Of a stretch of DNA of 64,000 bases, positions 24,601-32,919 are shown piece by piece. A program made the translations under genes and the position numbers. Origin of the DNA: Halohasta litorea (GTDB lineage: Archaea; Halobacteriota; Halobacteria; Halobacteriales; Haloferacaceae); the NCBI RefSeq assembly GCF_024494645.1, contig NZ_JANHDJ010000004.1, positions 62,001 to 126,000 of the forward strand. The letters are read 5' to 3'. The notes beneath the pieces were generated by a model. That model did not search any database. It saw only the letters and a list, made by a program, of their open reading frames with translations, and was not told where the DNA came from. Every line of letters begins with the position of its first letter. Positions within the stretch are counted from its first letter, which is position 1.

Positions 24601-25561
24601 AATAAAAGGCGTCAACAGCGCCTTCCGCTCGCAGTTCGGCGACCCGGCAGACGTCGAAACCACCCTTTCCGGCGAGGAGCCCGCGGTCGCTCCCATCGCC
24701 CTCGACGACGAGCGGATCGTCGACCGCGAGAGCCAGCAGTCGCTCTCCGAGGAGTTCCGCTCGGAGGTCGAACGCGAGCTGAAGCTCACGACCACCGAGG
24801 GGACCAAATACTACCTCTACCGGAGCGTCCCCTACGAGGTCGACGACGAGCTCGGCGGCTTCGAGATCTACACCGACATCACCGCGCTCAAACAGCGGGA
24901 GATCCAGCTACAGGTGCTCCACCGACTCCTGCGACACAACCTGCGGAACGATCTCAACGTTATCGAAGGGTTCGCCGAGATGCTGAAAAGCGAACTCGAC
25001 GACGAACAGCACCGGGAGTTCGCTGCGCGCATCCATTCGAACGCCACCCAGCTGGCCGAACTCAGCGAGACCGCCAAAACGATCGAGTCGGTTGCCGGTC
25101 ACCGATCGCTCAGCCACGAGCCGATCGCCATCGGCAACCTCGTTCGGTCGACGGTCGAAACCTGTGCCCAGACCTACGACGACGCCGACATATTCCTCGA
25201 AGACCTTCCCCAGATCTCGGTCTCGGCCGGTCCCCACCTCGAAACTGCGGTCGCCGAACTGATCGAGAACGCGATCGAACACAACGACAGCGAGCCACCG
25301 ACCGTCTCAATCAGTATCGCGGTCGGCGACGAGACCGCCACAGTGACCGTCAGCGACAACGGGCCGGGGCTGCCGCCCGAGGAGTGGGCTGTCGTCACTG
25401 GCGACACCGAGATCTCACAGCTCGAACACGGCAGCGGGCTCGGCCTCTGGCTGGTCCGGTGGGTCACCGAGGGCTACGGCGGCGAGCTCACCTACCACGA
25501 CCGCGAGACCGGCAGCGCGATCTCGATCGAGCTCCCGCTGGCCGACGATACTGTGTCGTGA
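21629..25561 (+). CDS. Multi-PAS/GAF sensor histidine kinase
   Basis: A 1310-residue cytoplasmic signalling kinase with no membrane segment. Order: receiver-like or degenerate N-terminal domain (about 17-130), Pro/Thr/Asn repeat linker (222-249), GAF (285-450), PAS (455-565), PAS (570-690), GAF (695-845), PAS (850-960), PAS (965-1085), phosphoacceptor helix with H1103 in LLRHNLRNDLNVIEGF, and a HATPase domain (1190-1305) with ELIENAIEHN, SDNGPGLP and GSGLGLWLV. The N-terminal domain has lost clear phosphoacceptor features. As with most haloarchaeal kinases no response regulator is adjacent. Ligands of the PAS/GAF modules are unknown. Confidence 0.92.
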   Translation: MSSRDTTANRDQSRRQLVVYERSDSPQDGLASRLDGIDGPTTIRAPSDPVDCVAALADSTADCLVCEYSTETTAATEALYELLSAAAPQLPRVAYVNSADALSRAHELGFTAVHLRRETDDLSVLEERVRAAIETAGHEPPSDSHPQQLVAATIDDRGTVHRTAGHRDERADDKLPLWELSWAPTKAAVETAIEQATAEPGQPSPVDTPSDGERIIIADPTPKTNDTAPATNGVSPKTNGTAPETNGASIPGSRRLTVVAAVGSDSNNSRTAADTDRAIAYEIVDELYRTLTTTQGPVEDRIQALLAVGQSYLDIDTGIVATVDDETYEIEQITSDDAALGTVDPGDRFPLSDTFCERTLANGETHSVTGVTESDPVYGGRAVVSEFGVCRYLGTPIAVDDETTGTLCFVGTNTKQSGFSPQDRLLTEFLATLVSYELQQHADQQALASTRTELAELFDRVDDAFFALDADWTFSYVNDRAETLLDADASALLGQSIQEIIPERQDPEWYDQFAAAVETGSSASFVVESAALDGWFDVTVYPSDSGLSVYFRDITDQQQRTMELERYEQILETVSDGVYALDREGVFTYVNEGLADLTGYSRSELVGSHVSIFKSDSTVADAEAAVSEQIGRAKSGDDAGDISLDLEIETAEGRTVPCTDHIALLPFDDRFRGSVGTLRDVSAQKQREETLSGLLTVTRALMAAETTGDVADLVVEAVSDVLGYDRTVVHLADEESDHLRPEAATEVIHEEVDTFSTPVDGEGPIGSAFESGTASRFDPGDVAGAEYGDSAELMSVPLGPYGTLTVGARESNAFTESDCQLIQLLTANAEEALNRTQRRQTLRRYEMILESVQEMMCVVDSAGRIKLLTDPLASRLDADRSGLVGRQFSTVLTASTDEPNGPLTDLFNDASTEDITFKDSMRVADDESVPVSVEASQLPPVEGQPEAVITIHDISDLISAKEAAAAERERFTYLFENLTDPVDEIRVDKPEIKGVNSAFRSQFGDPADVETTLSGEEPAVAPIALDDERIVDRESQQSLSEEFRSEVERELKLTTTEGTKYYLYRSVPYEVDDELGGFEIYTDITALKQREIQLQVLHRLLRHNLRNDLNVIEGFAEMLKSELDDEQHREFAARIHSNATQLAELSETAKTIESVAGHRSLSHEPIAIGNLVRSTVETCAQTYDDADIFLEDLPQISVSAGPHLETAVAELIENAIEHNDSEPPTVSISIAVGDETATVTVSDNGPGLPPEEWAVVTGDTEISQLEHGSGLGLWLVRWVTEGYGGELTYHDRETGSAISIELPLADDTVS
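22292..22375 (+). repeat. Four 21-bp repeats in the kinase linker
   Basis: Four imperfect heptapeptide units, PKTNDTA, PATNGVS, PKTNGTA and PETNGAS (residues 222-249), are encoded by 21-base units sharing the core acgaac. They form a flexible linker between the N-terminal domain and the first GAF domain and could vary in number between strains. Confidence 0.85.
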
Positions 25562-25621
25562 TCGAGACAGACTCACCACGGCGGGCGGCGAACTCGACCG
25601 AGATATTCGTCGACCAATATC

Positions 25622-25629
25622 ATTTTAAA
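25622..25629 (+). promoter_or_regulatory. TATA-like box of the FG-GAP lipoprotein gene
   Basis: ATTTTAAA centred 27 bases before the ATG at 25653, the standard distance for a leaderless mRNA. Confidence 0.5.
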
Positions 25630-25652
25630 AAAGAACTTCGGCAGTATCACCT

Positions 25653-27014
25653 ATGCAACGACGCAGACGTCGGCTGCTGGGCGTGGTCGGGGTGGCTGCA
25701 GTGGGTGGGCTCGCTGGCTGTACTACCTCGTCGACCGACACGTCGACTGGGGGACCGTCCGAGTCGACCGGGGGACCGTCGGGAAACACGAAACTCCTCC
25801 CTGAGAGTGTGGGCAAAAACGACCGAATGGGCAACGATCTTGCTCTCTCGGCGGACGGAACGACGGCCATCGTCGGTGCCGTCGGCGACGTGACGACGGC
25901 CGACGACACCGGACAGGCCTTCCTCTTCGAGTGGGACGGCGAGGCGTGGAATCAGGTGGCCGAGATCACCCCCGACGAGCCGGACGCTCCTGGCCTGCTG
26001 GGCTTCTCTGTCGCGCTGTCGGCCGATGGATCCACGGCACTGGTCGGCGTTCCGGCGGGTGCAAGGGAGTCCGGTCCCCCGACGGGAACGGTGTACGTCC
26101 TCACGAACGACGGCGAGGAGTGGACCCGCGAGACCGAACTCACGTCGGCTCGACAACGACCCGGCGAGCGGTTCGGTCTCTCGGCGGCACTGTCGGCTGA
26201 CGGCACGACGGCGCTCGTCGGTGCGAACCCACTTTCCCGGGAACGCCCCAACGACTATCTCGACGGGTCGGCCCACGTCCTCGAACGGGTCGACGGCACG
26301 TGGGAACACCGAGCGCGACTCACCGCCGCCGACCGCGAGGATGCCCACCAGTTCGGAATGACCGCGGCGCTGTCGGGCGACGGGACGACGGCCCTACTCG
26401 GAGCCACCGACGACACCAACGAGAACGGCGACGAGGCCGGTGCAGCATACGTGTTTGCCGACGACAACGGGAGTTGGAGCCAGCAGGCCAAACTCCTCGC
26501 CGAGGGCGGCGAGAGCAACGGACAGTTCGGAAGCGCGGTGGCACTGTCGAGCGACGGCACGCTCGCGCTCCTCGGTGACTACTTGGACGACACCGACACT
26601 GGCGAGAACTCCGGGTCGGTGTCCGTGTTCGAAGCTGACGGTGGCTCGTGGACACAGCAGGCGACGGTCGTCCCCGACGCCGTCGACGCCAACTCTCGGT
26701 TCGGGAGTTCGGTCGCGCTTTCTCCCGACGGAACGAGGGCGCTTGTCGGAAGCCAGAACGGCGAACGGTCAGAACAGGACGGCGAGCAGATCGTAGCCGG
26801 TGCGGTCCATCTGCTCGAAACCGACGGCAGCGGCTGGACACAACGCGAAAAATACGCGGCAGTTGCGGGACGAGCGATCCCCGACTCCTTCGGAACTACC
26901 GTCGACATCTCCAGGGACGGCAAAACGGGTCTGGTCGGCGCAACCCAAGACCCCGAACAGGGACTCACTTCCGGTGCTGCGTACGTCGTCGATTTATCCG
27001 ACGGCTCAAACTAA
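25653..27014 (+). CDS. FG-GAP repeat beta-propeller lipoprotein
   Basis: A 453-residue secreted protein. The N-terminus RRRRRLLGVVG followed by GLAGC (lipidated C23) is a Tat lipobox. A Ser/Thr/Gly-rich tether follows to about residue 50. The rest contains seven similar units with the pattern FG-x2-ALSADGTTALVGA (for example at ALSADGTTAIVGA, ALSADGSTALVGV, ALSGDGTTALLGA), about 50-60 residues apart, which fits a seven-bladed propeller. The canonical calcium-binding DxDxDG loop of integrin FG-GAP repeats is reduced to SADGTT/SPDGTR. It should sit on the outer face of the membrane; ligand unknown. Confidence 0.88.
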   Translation: MQRRRRRLLGVVGVAAVGGLAGCTTSSTDTSTGGPSESTGGPSGNTKLLPESVGKNDRMGNDLALSADGTTAIVGAVGDVTTADDTGQAFLFEWDGEAWNQVAEITPDEPDAPGLLGFSVALSADGSTALVGVPAGARESGPPTGTVYVLTNDGEEWTRETELTSARQRPGERFGLSAALSADGTTALVGANPLSRERPNDYLDGSAHVLERVDGTWEHRARLTAADREDAHQFGMTAALSGDGTTALLGATDDTNENGDEAGAAYVFADDNGSWSQQAKLLAEGGESNGQFGSAVALSSDGTLALLGDYLDDTDTGENSGSVSVFEADGGSWTQQATVVPDAVDANSRFGSSVALSPDGTRALVGSQNGERSEQDGEQIVAGAVHLLETDGSGWTQREKYAAVAGRAIPDSFGTTVDISRDGKTGLVGATQDPEQGLTSGAAYVVDLSDGSN

Positions 27015-27042
27015 TACGATATGAAAAGTAGTCGGCAAATAG

Positions 27043-28536
27043 TTAAAAGAAATCGGAGAGCCCGGCCTGATCGTCGGCGGCCTCATCCGACTCGGACGCC
27101 TCGGGATCGTCGGGAGTCGCCTCGTCGGGAGCCGATTCCGAGGCAGGGTCGTCGATCGGATCGGTCGGCTCGCCCTCCTGTTCGGGTTCGCTTTCGGCGT
27201 CGGCAGACGTCTCCCGCCCGGCGAACGCCCCGCCAGCGTGGTCCTCGATGGCGTCCTCGCGTCGAGCTTGGGCGTCCTGGACGATCGAACTAACCTTCTT
27301 GGTCGACTCGCCGCTTCCCGTAATAAACGAGACCTGCGACTCGTCGAGATCGTAGGCGGCAGCCATCGTCACCGTTAGCGCCCGCGGCTTGCAGTGGTGG
27401 GTCATCGCCGACAAGAAGGGGAGAATCGCCCGGCGGGCGATGGCGATGCTCGTGCCACTGTGCTCGGCGATCTGCTGGCAGACCTCGTCGGCGGTACTGT
27501 TCGAACTCGGCCAGAACTGCGGTCGACCGTAGCGGGTCCAGCCGCCCTTGGTTCCCTTGCGCGCGGCCGCCACCCCCGCGGCGGTGTTATCCCCCGCATA
27601 CCGCCAGAAGCTGTAGTTCTGTGTGGCCCGCACCCGGCCCAGCCAGACGTCGGCGTTGGCGAGGAAATCGTAGGCAACGGCCGCCTCCTCGGCGTCGTAG
27701 ACGTCCAACATATTATCCTCGATCCACTTGGTGAGGTCGTCGGGTGTCTCGTCGACGCGGTAGGACGCTTGGAGGGCCTCCTGAGCCGACTCCTCTTTTA
27801 AAACAGCATCCAGGAACGGGAAGATATCCATCGACTTGTCCCGTTCGCTCGTGACGACGTCGGCCTCGGTGATCTCGTCCCGACCCTCGGCGGCGGCCTG
27901 GAGATCCTTGACTGCCCCGCGGAGGTCGCCGCTGTTGATTTCGGCGATCGCATCGAGTGCTGCCTGCTCGTATTCGACGTTTTCGTGTCGACAGATATCT
28001 CGCAAGGCGGGGACGATCGAGCGCGCGCCCACGTCGCGGAACTCGATTTCCTGGCAGGCGTTGCGCAGGCCGCGGGACATCTCGTAGAACTCGTTGGCGA
28101 TCAGGACGATGGGTTGGCCGGAGTTCTTGACGAGTTCGGTGATCGCGGCCTTCCCGCCGCGGTCGTAGTTGCCGTGGATGTTGTCGGCCTCGTCGAGGAC
28201 GACGAGTTGTCGGCTGGCTGTGTCGCCACCTGCCGCACCGCCACCCGAGGCACTGCCCGAGAGGGTAGCGTTCATCGCCGCCCGCCCGGCGAACCGTTCG
28301 ATCACGTCGGCGGTCCGCTGGTCGGAGGCGTTGAGTTCGACCGTCTCCCAGCCCATATCGTTGGCTAAGGCGTGGGCCGCCGAGGTCTTGCCGACACCCG
28401 GCGAGCCGTGGAGGACGACCGCCTCCCGGTGGTCGTCCCACGAGTCGGCCCACTCTCGGAGGGCATCGCGGGCCTTGTTGTTGCCCCGAAGCTCCGAGAG
28501 GCTCCGCGGGCGATAGCTTTCGGTCCAATCAACCAT
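27043..28536 (-). CDS. rfcL: Replication factor C large subunit
   Basis: Clamp-loader large subunit, 497 residues, which loads PCNA at primer ends together with RfcS. AAA+ motifs: Walker A GSPGVGKT at 44-51, Walker B VVLDEADN at 112-119, and VNASD-type ELNASDQRT at 67-75. The C-terminal 90 residues are a very acidic disordered tail ending in QAGLSDFF, which matches a PCNA-interacting (PIP) box. No intein interrupts the P-loop. Start ATG 28536 gives the family start MVDWTESYRP; an upstream in-frame ATG adds unrelated residues. Confidence 0.95.
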   Translation of the reverse strand: MVDWTESYRPRSLSELRGNNKARDALREWADSWDDHREAVVLHGSPGVGKTSAAHALANDMGWETVELNASDQRTADVIERFAGRAAMNATLSGSASGGGAAGGDTASRQLVVLDEADNIHGNYDRGGKAAITELVKNSGQPIVLIANEFYEMSRGLRNACQEIEFRDVGARSIVPALRDICRHENVEYEQAALDAIAEINSGDLRGAVKDLQAAAEGRDEITEADVVTSERDKSMDIFPFLDAVLKEESAQEALQASYRVDETPDDLTKWIEDNMLDVYDAEEAAVAYDFLANADVWLGRVRATQNYSFWRYAGDNTAAGVAAARKGTKGGWTRYGRPQFWPSSNSTADEVCQQIAEHSGTSIAIARRAILPFLSAMTHHCKPRALTVTMAAAYDLDESQVSFITGSGESTKKVSSIVQDAQARREDAIEDHAGGAFAGRETSADAESEPEQEGEPTDPIDDPASESAPDEATPDDPEASESDEAADDQAGLSDFF

Positions 28537-28717
28537 TACCGGCACAAGGTCGGTCCGGTGCTTAGTGATTGCGAAGCCATCGACGGGAGCCTGTCGGGCT
28601 CCGGTGTTGGCAGCACAGTGGCTTCGTTTCCGACCGTCCGTCGACTGGGAGCCCATATAGCGGCGACATCCTTTATAAACAGAACCTACCGGTGGATTCA
28701 TTCGTCTATCGACAGAA

Positions 28718-29164
28718 ATGGGTAGTATGTCACAGGTCCAATCGACCGAACTCGACGACGAGGAGATCGATTCACTGCTCGGTTCGGGTGGTGTGGGTGT
28801 GATCTCCTTTGCCGACGGCGACGAGCCGTACTCGATTCCGGTCTCCTATGGCTACGATTCCGGCGCGGAGTGCCTCTATGTCCGGTTCGGCTTCGCCCCC
28901 GAGAGCGACAAACGCGCCTTCGTCGACGACGGTGTCGCCGCCTCGCTGGTCGTGATGGCCGAATCGATCGACGGCTGGCAGAGCGTCATCGCCCGTGGCC
29001 CGCTCCGGAAAGTCACCGAGATGGCACTCGACTCCCATGCCGCCGAGAGCGTCCGGAAGATCAACATTCCCTTCGTGACGATCTACGACAGACGCGCCAG
29101 TGAGCTGGAGTTCGAACTCTACCGGCTCGAACCCGACTCGATCTCCGGCCGTCAGGAACGCTGA
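28718..29164 (+). CDS. Pyridoxamine 5'-phosphate oxidase-like FMN-binding split-barrel protein
   Basis: A 148-residue protein of the PNPOx-like fold: a helical N-terminus (LDDEEIDSLLG), strands VGVISFADGDEPYSIPVSYGYD and LYVRFG, and the closing FVTIYDRRASELEFELYRLEP. In haloarchaea such proteins bind FMN or F420 and reduce small molecules; here the substrate is unknown. A TATA box TTTATAAA at about 28672-28679 suggests a transcription start near 28700 and a short leader. An ATG at 28727 is an alternative start. It is divergent from rfcL. Confidence 0.85.
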   Translation: MGSMSQVQSTELDDEEIDSLLGSGGVGVISFADGDEPYSIPVSYGYDSGAECLYVRFGFAPESDKRAFVDDGVAASLVVMAESIDGWQSVIARGPLRKVTEMALDSHAAESVRKINIPFVTIYDRRASELEFELYRLEPDSISGRQER

Positions 29165-29252
29165 CTTCGTCAGGTGTCGAACCCCTGTTTCGATACGCTT
29201 TTGTCTCGGACGGCCGGTCACACAGTATGCAACAGTTCACAGCGGGGCCACG

Positions 29253-29960
29253 GTGACGTCGACGGTTCGTGAGGATCTCGCCCACCGAATCGCCGGCGAG
29301 ATCACCCTCAGCGAGGACCCCGGGGCGACGCTCCGCAAGTGGCGGACGGATTTCGAGGTCTCCCAGACCGATCTGGCTGCCCGGATGGAGGTCTCCTCGT
29401 CGGTGATCTCCGACTACGAAAGCGGGCGGCGAGAGAGCCCCGGTATCGGGATCGTTCGGCGGCTCGTCATGGCGCTGTTGGACGTCGACGAGTCCCGCGG
29501 CGGAAGCCGAATCCGACAGTACGGTCGCGTGCTGTCGGCGGGCTTCGAAAACGACATCGTCTACGATCTCCGGGAGTACTCGACGGCGCTACCGATCGAG
29601 GACCTCTACGAGGCGCTCGATGCAACCGAGATCGTCCGCGGGGATCGGGACTACGTCAACGGCCACACCGTCATCAACAGCATCCAGACGATCACTCGAC
29701 TCTCCAACGAGGAGTTCTATCGGCTCTACGGCCAGAGCACCGACCGGGGGCTCGTCTTCACCGACGTGACCCGCGGGGAGGGGCCGCTGGTCGCCATGCG
29801 CGTGGTCAACCCCACCCCGAACGCCGTCATCCTCCACGGGATCGAGGCCGACGATCTCTGGGAACACGCTGGGGCGCTGGCGCAGGTCGACGGGTTCTCG
29901 CTGGCCACGTCGACGCGAGATCTCGACGACGCGCTCACCGATCTGCAGGCGTTGGCTTAA
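29253..29960 (+). CDS. HTH transcriptional regulator (XRE type, COG1709-like)
   Basis: A 235-residue DNA-binding protein. The helix-turn-helix (about 28-75) reads LRKWRTDFEVSQTDLAARM then VSSSVISDYESGRR. The larger C-terminal part (90-235) is a regulatory domain with YSTALPIEDLYEALDATEIV and LVAMRVVNPTPNAVILHG, like the archaeal COG1709 family whose ligands are unknown. The start is GTG 29253; no in-frame ATG is available nearby. It overlaps the convergent thioredoxin gene by four bases at the stops. Confidence 0.87.
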   Translation: MTSTVREDLAHRIAGEITLSEDPGATLRKWRTDFEVSQTDLAARMEVSSSVISDYESGRRESPGIGIVRRLVMALLDVDESRGGSRIRQYGRVLSAGFENDIVYDLREYSTALPIEDLYEALDATEIVRGDRDYVNGHTVINSIQTITRLSNEEFYRLYGQSTDRGLVFTDVTRGEGPLVAMRVVNPTPNAVILHGIEADDLWEHAGALAQVDGFSLATSTRDLDDALTDLQALA

Positions 29961-30358
29961 GGCTCCACGGATGGGTCGACCGCGTCATCGGTGACGTGAC
30001 TGTTTATAAACTCGACAACTGCATCGGTTCCTTGGAACCCCTCGGCAAGCCGACCGACTTCCTCGCCGCCTTCGAACACGATCAGCGTCGGCACGCTCCG
30101 TATCGCGTATTCGTCGACGAGATCGAGGTCGACCCGTGGGTTGATCATTCCGACGGTAATCCCGGTTCGGGCGACGTTGCCCAAGACGGGTTCGATCGAC
30201 TGGCAGAGCGTACAGCCCTTGGTATAAAAATCGACCAGTACGGGTGAGTGATTTTCCAGGAGAGCGAGTAGTTCGTCGCGGTCGGCGAGTCGAACCGGTT
30301 TGTTCGGCGGCGAGCCGGCGGCGTGCTCGTCGTTGGGGGACTCCATTGGTGTCGACAA
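29957..30358 (-). CDS. Thioredoxin family protein
   Basis: A 133-residue thioredoxin fold: LVDFYTKGCTLCQSIEPVL carries the redox pair CTLC (in place of the usual CGPC), followed by the cis-proline loop SVPTLIVFEGG. The CTLC motif suggests a redox potential or partner different from standard thioredoxin. The N-terminal 20 residues look disordered; ATG 30346 is a possible shorter start. The gene is convergent with the HTH regulator. Cytoplasmic, as no signal peptide is seen. Confidence 0.88.
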   Translation of the reverse strand: MSTPMESPNDEHAAGSPPNKPVRLADRDELLALLENHSPVLVDFYTKGCTLCQSIEPVLGNVARTGITVGMINPRVDLDLVDEYAIRSVPTLIVFEGGEEVGRLAEGFQGTDAVVEFINSHVTDDAVDPSVEP

Positions 30359-30398
30359 CGCGGGCCGGGCGGATACCGATTGCGCCGGGAGGGGGAGA

Positions 30399-31739
30399 CT
30401 ACTCGACGTAGTCGTACTTTCGCTCGCTCATCCGGCCCCAGCCAGTGAAGACGAACTCGTCTTCGGGCTCGGTGAACTCTTCGAGATCGGTGGCCGTTTT
30501 GTCGTGGTTGTGTCTGTCGTGGACCTGCTCGTATTCCTCGTAGCTCAGATCGTAGCGGGCGTCGATCTGGGCGTCAATGTTGAGCTCCGCGATCTCCTCG
30601 CGCCATCCCTCCTGGACGGTCTCGGCATGGATCTCGGCCTGCGCACCCGAGCCATACGAGCCGATCAGCAGCTTCTCGCCAGCCAGCTCGCGGTCGGTTT
30701 CGGCGGCGTATTTCAGCGCTGCAATGCGGGCGATGTGGACCGAGCCGGTATACCAGTTGCCGACGTGCCGCGAAATGCCGAGGGTCGGCTCGATGGCCTT
30801 GTCGTACCACGCGCGGTACTGGTCGGTGTCTTTGAGTTCGTCCATGTAGTCGCGGATCGCTTCCTCGTAGGCATCCCACGAGGTGTACTCGTCTTGGCGG
30901 GGCTGGTAGCCGAGCTCGTCGGCCAGCTCGTCTTCGAGCTCGGTATCGCGGCTCATATGCCGATAGCCCAGCAGGGCGGCCTTGCGGACCATCCCCGGGA
31001 ACGGCGTATGGAACGGAATGTAGGCGAAGTCGTCGGGGTGCATATCCCACGCCACGGATTCGAAATCCTCGACGGCCTCACGCATCCGCGAGAGATACAC
31101 CTGCATCGACCGCTTGCCGTCGACGGAGGGGAACTGCTGATTGGGTTTGAGGAAGTCGGTTTCGTCCATGCTACCGTAGCCCTGTTCGGTCGAAATCTCG
31201 ACCAGATCTGGGTTCTCGTCGATCAGCATGGCGACCGCACCCGCGCCCTGGGTTGCCTCGCCGGGGTCCCCGCGGGCGTAGAGGGCGGTGTCGGTGGCGA
31301 TCACGAGCGCGGCACGGCCACGATTTCGCCCGGCCCGAATCCAGTTGTAGGCGTCGTCGACCGACTGGGTGCCCGCGACGCAGGCGAACTTCCGCTCGCC
31401 CTTGTTGGCGTGCCGGAAGTCCTCGTCGTAATACTGTTCGAGACAGCCAGCGATGTAGGTCGAGACGGGTTTGGAGTTGTCGAAGGCCGACTCGGTGGCG
31501 ACATCGATCCGGCCGATGTCGCTGGGGGTGAGTCCCTTGCGCTCCAGGAGGCGTTTGGCCGCGTTCGCGCCCATGGTGACGATATCCTCGTAGGTATCGG
31601 GGAACGAGGAGTGTTCGAGGCCGATTCCCTTCCGATACTTGTCGGGGTCTTCGTCCTTGGCGGGCGCGAACGTCTCCGGGAGATCCAACTGAAGCTTGCC
31701 AGTCCAGATCTCGACTGCGTCGATGCCGACGGGAGTCAT
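30399..31739 (-). CDS. hmgB: Hydroxymethylglutaryl-CoA synthase
   Basis: Condenses acetoacetyl-CoA and acetyl-CoA to HMG-CoA in the mevalonate route to archaeal lipid isoprenoids. The 446-residue eukaryote-like form has the catalytic glutamate E83 (DVATES), nucleophile C120 (FACVAGTQSV) and histidine H244 (YIPFHTPFPGMVRKAA). Start ATG 31739 gives the family N-terminus MTPVGIDAVEIWTGK. A TATA-like CCATAAGC near 31760-31768 is about 27 bases upstream. No other mevalonate gene is adjacent. Confidence 0.96.
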   Translation of the reverse strand: MTPVGIDAVEIWTGKLQLDLPETFAPAKDEDPDKYRKGIGLEHSSFPDTYEDIVTMGANAAKRLLERKGLTPSDIGRIDVATESAFDNSKPVSTYIAGCLEQYYDEDFRHANKGERKFACVAGTQSVDDAYNWIRAGRNRGRAALVIATDTALYARGDPGEATQGAGAVAMLIDENPDLVEISTEQGYGSMDETDFLKPNQQFPSVDGKRSMQVYLSRMREAVEDFESVAWDMHPDDFAYIPFHTPFPGMVRKAALLGYRHMSRDTELEDELADELGYQPRQDEYTSWDAYEEAIRDYMDELKDTDQYRAWYDKAIEPTLGISRHVGNWYTGSVHIARIAALKYAAETDRELAGEKLLIGSYGSGAQAEIHAETVQEGWREEIAELNIDAQIDARYDLSYEEYEQVHDRHNHDKTATDLEEFTEPEDEFVFTGWGRMSERKYDYVE

Positions 31740-32097
31740 ACCGGCTGATTGCGAGAGTGGGCTTATGGGTGTGTCGATAGTATATACGTTGACTGTCGAA
31801 TTTGCTGGTGCCGCAAATGACAATTTATCAGGATTTTAGCCACGTATTTATGTACACAACAGCCGTTCATTCAGTATCCGATGAATTGGCTCAGTCACCT
31901 GTTCCGAGCGACCTCTATTTCGGCTTTCTTTCTCAATACGGTCTCTTTTTTTGATTTTACGGGTCAGTTTATAACTGATTGCAAAATTGACATTACTGTC
32001 TCAAATAGACCAAGCCAGCGACTGCGGTACCGGCAGATCGGACCGGAACGGAGTGACACTGATATACGATTGTCGAGGACAACCGAAGTGATAAACT
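31740..32097. other. AT-rich intergenic region before the pilin-like pair
   Basis: A 358-base gap between divergent genes, clearly richer in A and T than the flanks from about 31780 onward. It holds the hmgB promoter at the left and, at the right, a TATA-like GATATACG (32061-32068) for the first pilin-like gene. One 74-codon plus-strand frame (31881-32105) has non-haloarchaeal codon use and no family match and is not called. Confidence 0.5.
32070..32082 (+). promoter_or_regulatory. Inverted repeat next to the pilin-like promoter
   Basis: TTGTC-GAG-GACAA lies immediately downstream of the TATA-like GATATACG and ends 16 bases before the GTG start at 32098. That is the usual place for an archaeal repressor site. 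Confidence 0.35.
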
Positions 32098-32919
32098 GTG
32101 CGTGATCGGAATCCCAGCACGACGATTTGGAACGATAGGCGTGGTGTCTCTGAAGTTGTTGGGTTCATTCTGATATTAGGAATTCTCGTCCTGACACTCA
32201 CAACATACCAGGCGACAATCCTCCCCCAACAGAACGCACAAACGGAATTCCAACATTTCGAGGACGTACGAAACGAGATGATTGAACTCCGAAACGCAAT
32301 TTCGACGGCTGGACAGGCCGATGTGTCTCAGTTTCCGAGTGTAAAGCTGGGGACAAATTATCAATCGAGGATACTGACAATTAATCCGGCACCACCTGCG
32401 GGGACACTACAGACAAGCGAAGCGTATAACATTTCTATCAGCGATAGTACTGATACAGAAAACATATCTACTAAATTCATCGAATACCAACCAGGATATA
32501 ATGAAATAACCGCGGGGTCGACCTGGTACGAGCATTCTGTTCTGTATGTTGATGAACCAGGGACGAGAAATGCCATCACAATCGAAGACCAACATCTGGT
32601 TACAGACGGAAATAAACTCAAAATCACGACCCTACAGAACACCTTCCAACGAAGCGGGACCAACCGAGAAACGGTTGAGCTACTCCCCAATCAGTCTGCC
32701 GTCGATCTCAGCGATCTTGATGATAGCGAAGAGCTAACGGTGAGAATTCCAACGCGGCTGAACGAAACTGAGTATTGGGACACACTTGATGAGAAGCTTG
32801 ATACTGACGATCATGTGGGTTATGAGCACGTAGATGAAAGCGGTGATATAAATTATCTTGTCTTAAACACGACTAATAAAGAACATCTCGAAATAAACGC
32901 CGTTGAAATATATTCATGA
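32098..32919 (+). CDS. Pilin-like surface protein A
   Basis: A 273-residue protein with an archaeal type IV pilin-like N-terminus: RRGVSEVVGFILILGILVLT, that is, a basic lead, a glycine before the presumed prepilin peptidase site and one membrane helix. The rest is an extracellular beta-rich domain with several N-glycosylation sequons (NIS, NQS, NET). It starts with GTG and its TGA overlaps the next gene by four bases (ATGA). Codon use is much more A/T-rich than in neighbouring genes, suggesting transfer or a surface-gene island. It shares FIEYQPGYNE and GSTWYE-HSVLY with its downstream paralogue. Haloarchaeal proteins of this shape are uncharacterised. Confidence 0.78.
   Translation: MRDRNPSTTIWNDRRGVSEVVGFILILGILVLTLTTYQATILPQQNAQTEFQHFEDVRNEMIELRNAISTAGQADVSQFPSVKLGTNYQSRILTINPAPPAGTLQTSEAYNISISDSTDTENISTKFIEYQPGYNEITAGSTWYEHSVLYVDEPGTRNAITIEDQHLVTDGNKLKITTLQNTFQRSGTNRETVELLPNQSAVDLSDLDDSEELTVRIPTRLNETEYWDTLDEKLDTDDHVGYEHVDESGDINYLVLNTTNKEHLEINAVEIYS

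Noticed and set aside
27043-28536. Intein in the clamp-loader large subunit
   Set aside because: Haloarchaeal clamp-loader genes sometimes carry inteins, but the Walker A region here is continuous and the length is normal.
30300-31748. 482-codon plus-strand frame antisense to HMG-CoA synthase
   Set aside because: The HMG-CoA synthase on the other strand has all catalytic residues; the antisense frame is Val/Gly/Leu-rich shadow sequence.
31881-32105. 74-codon frame in the AT-rich gap
   Set aside because: Phe/Ser-rich, no conserved pattern, and it runs over the promoter and start of the pilin-like gene.
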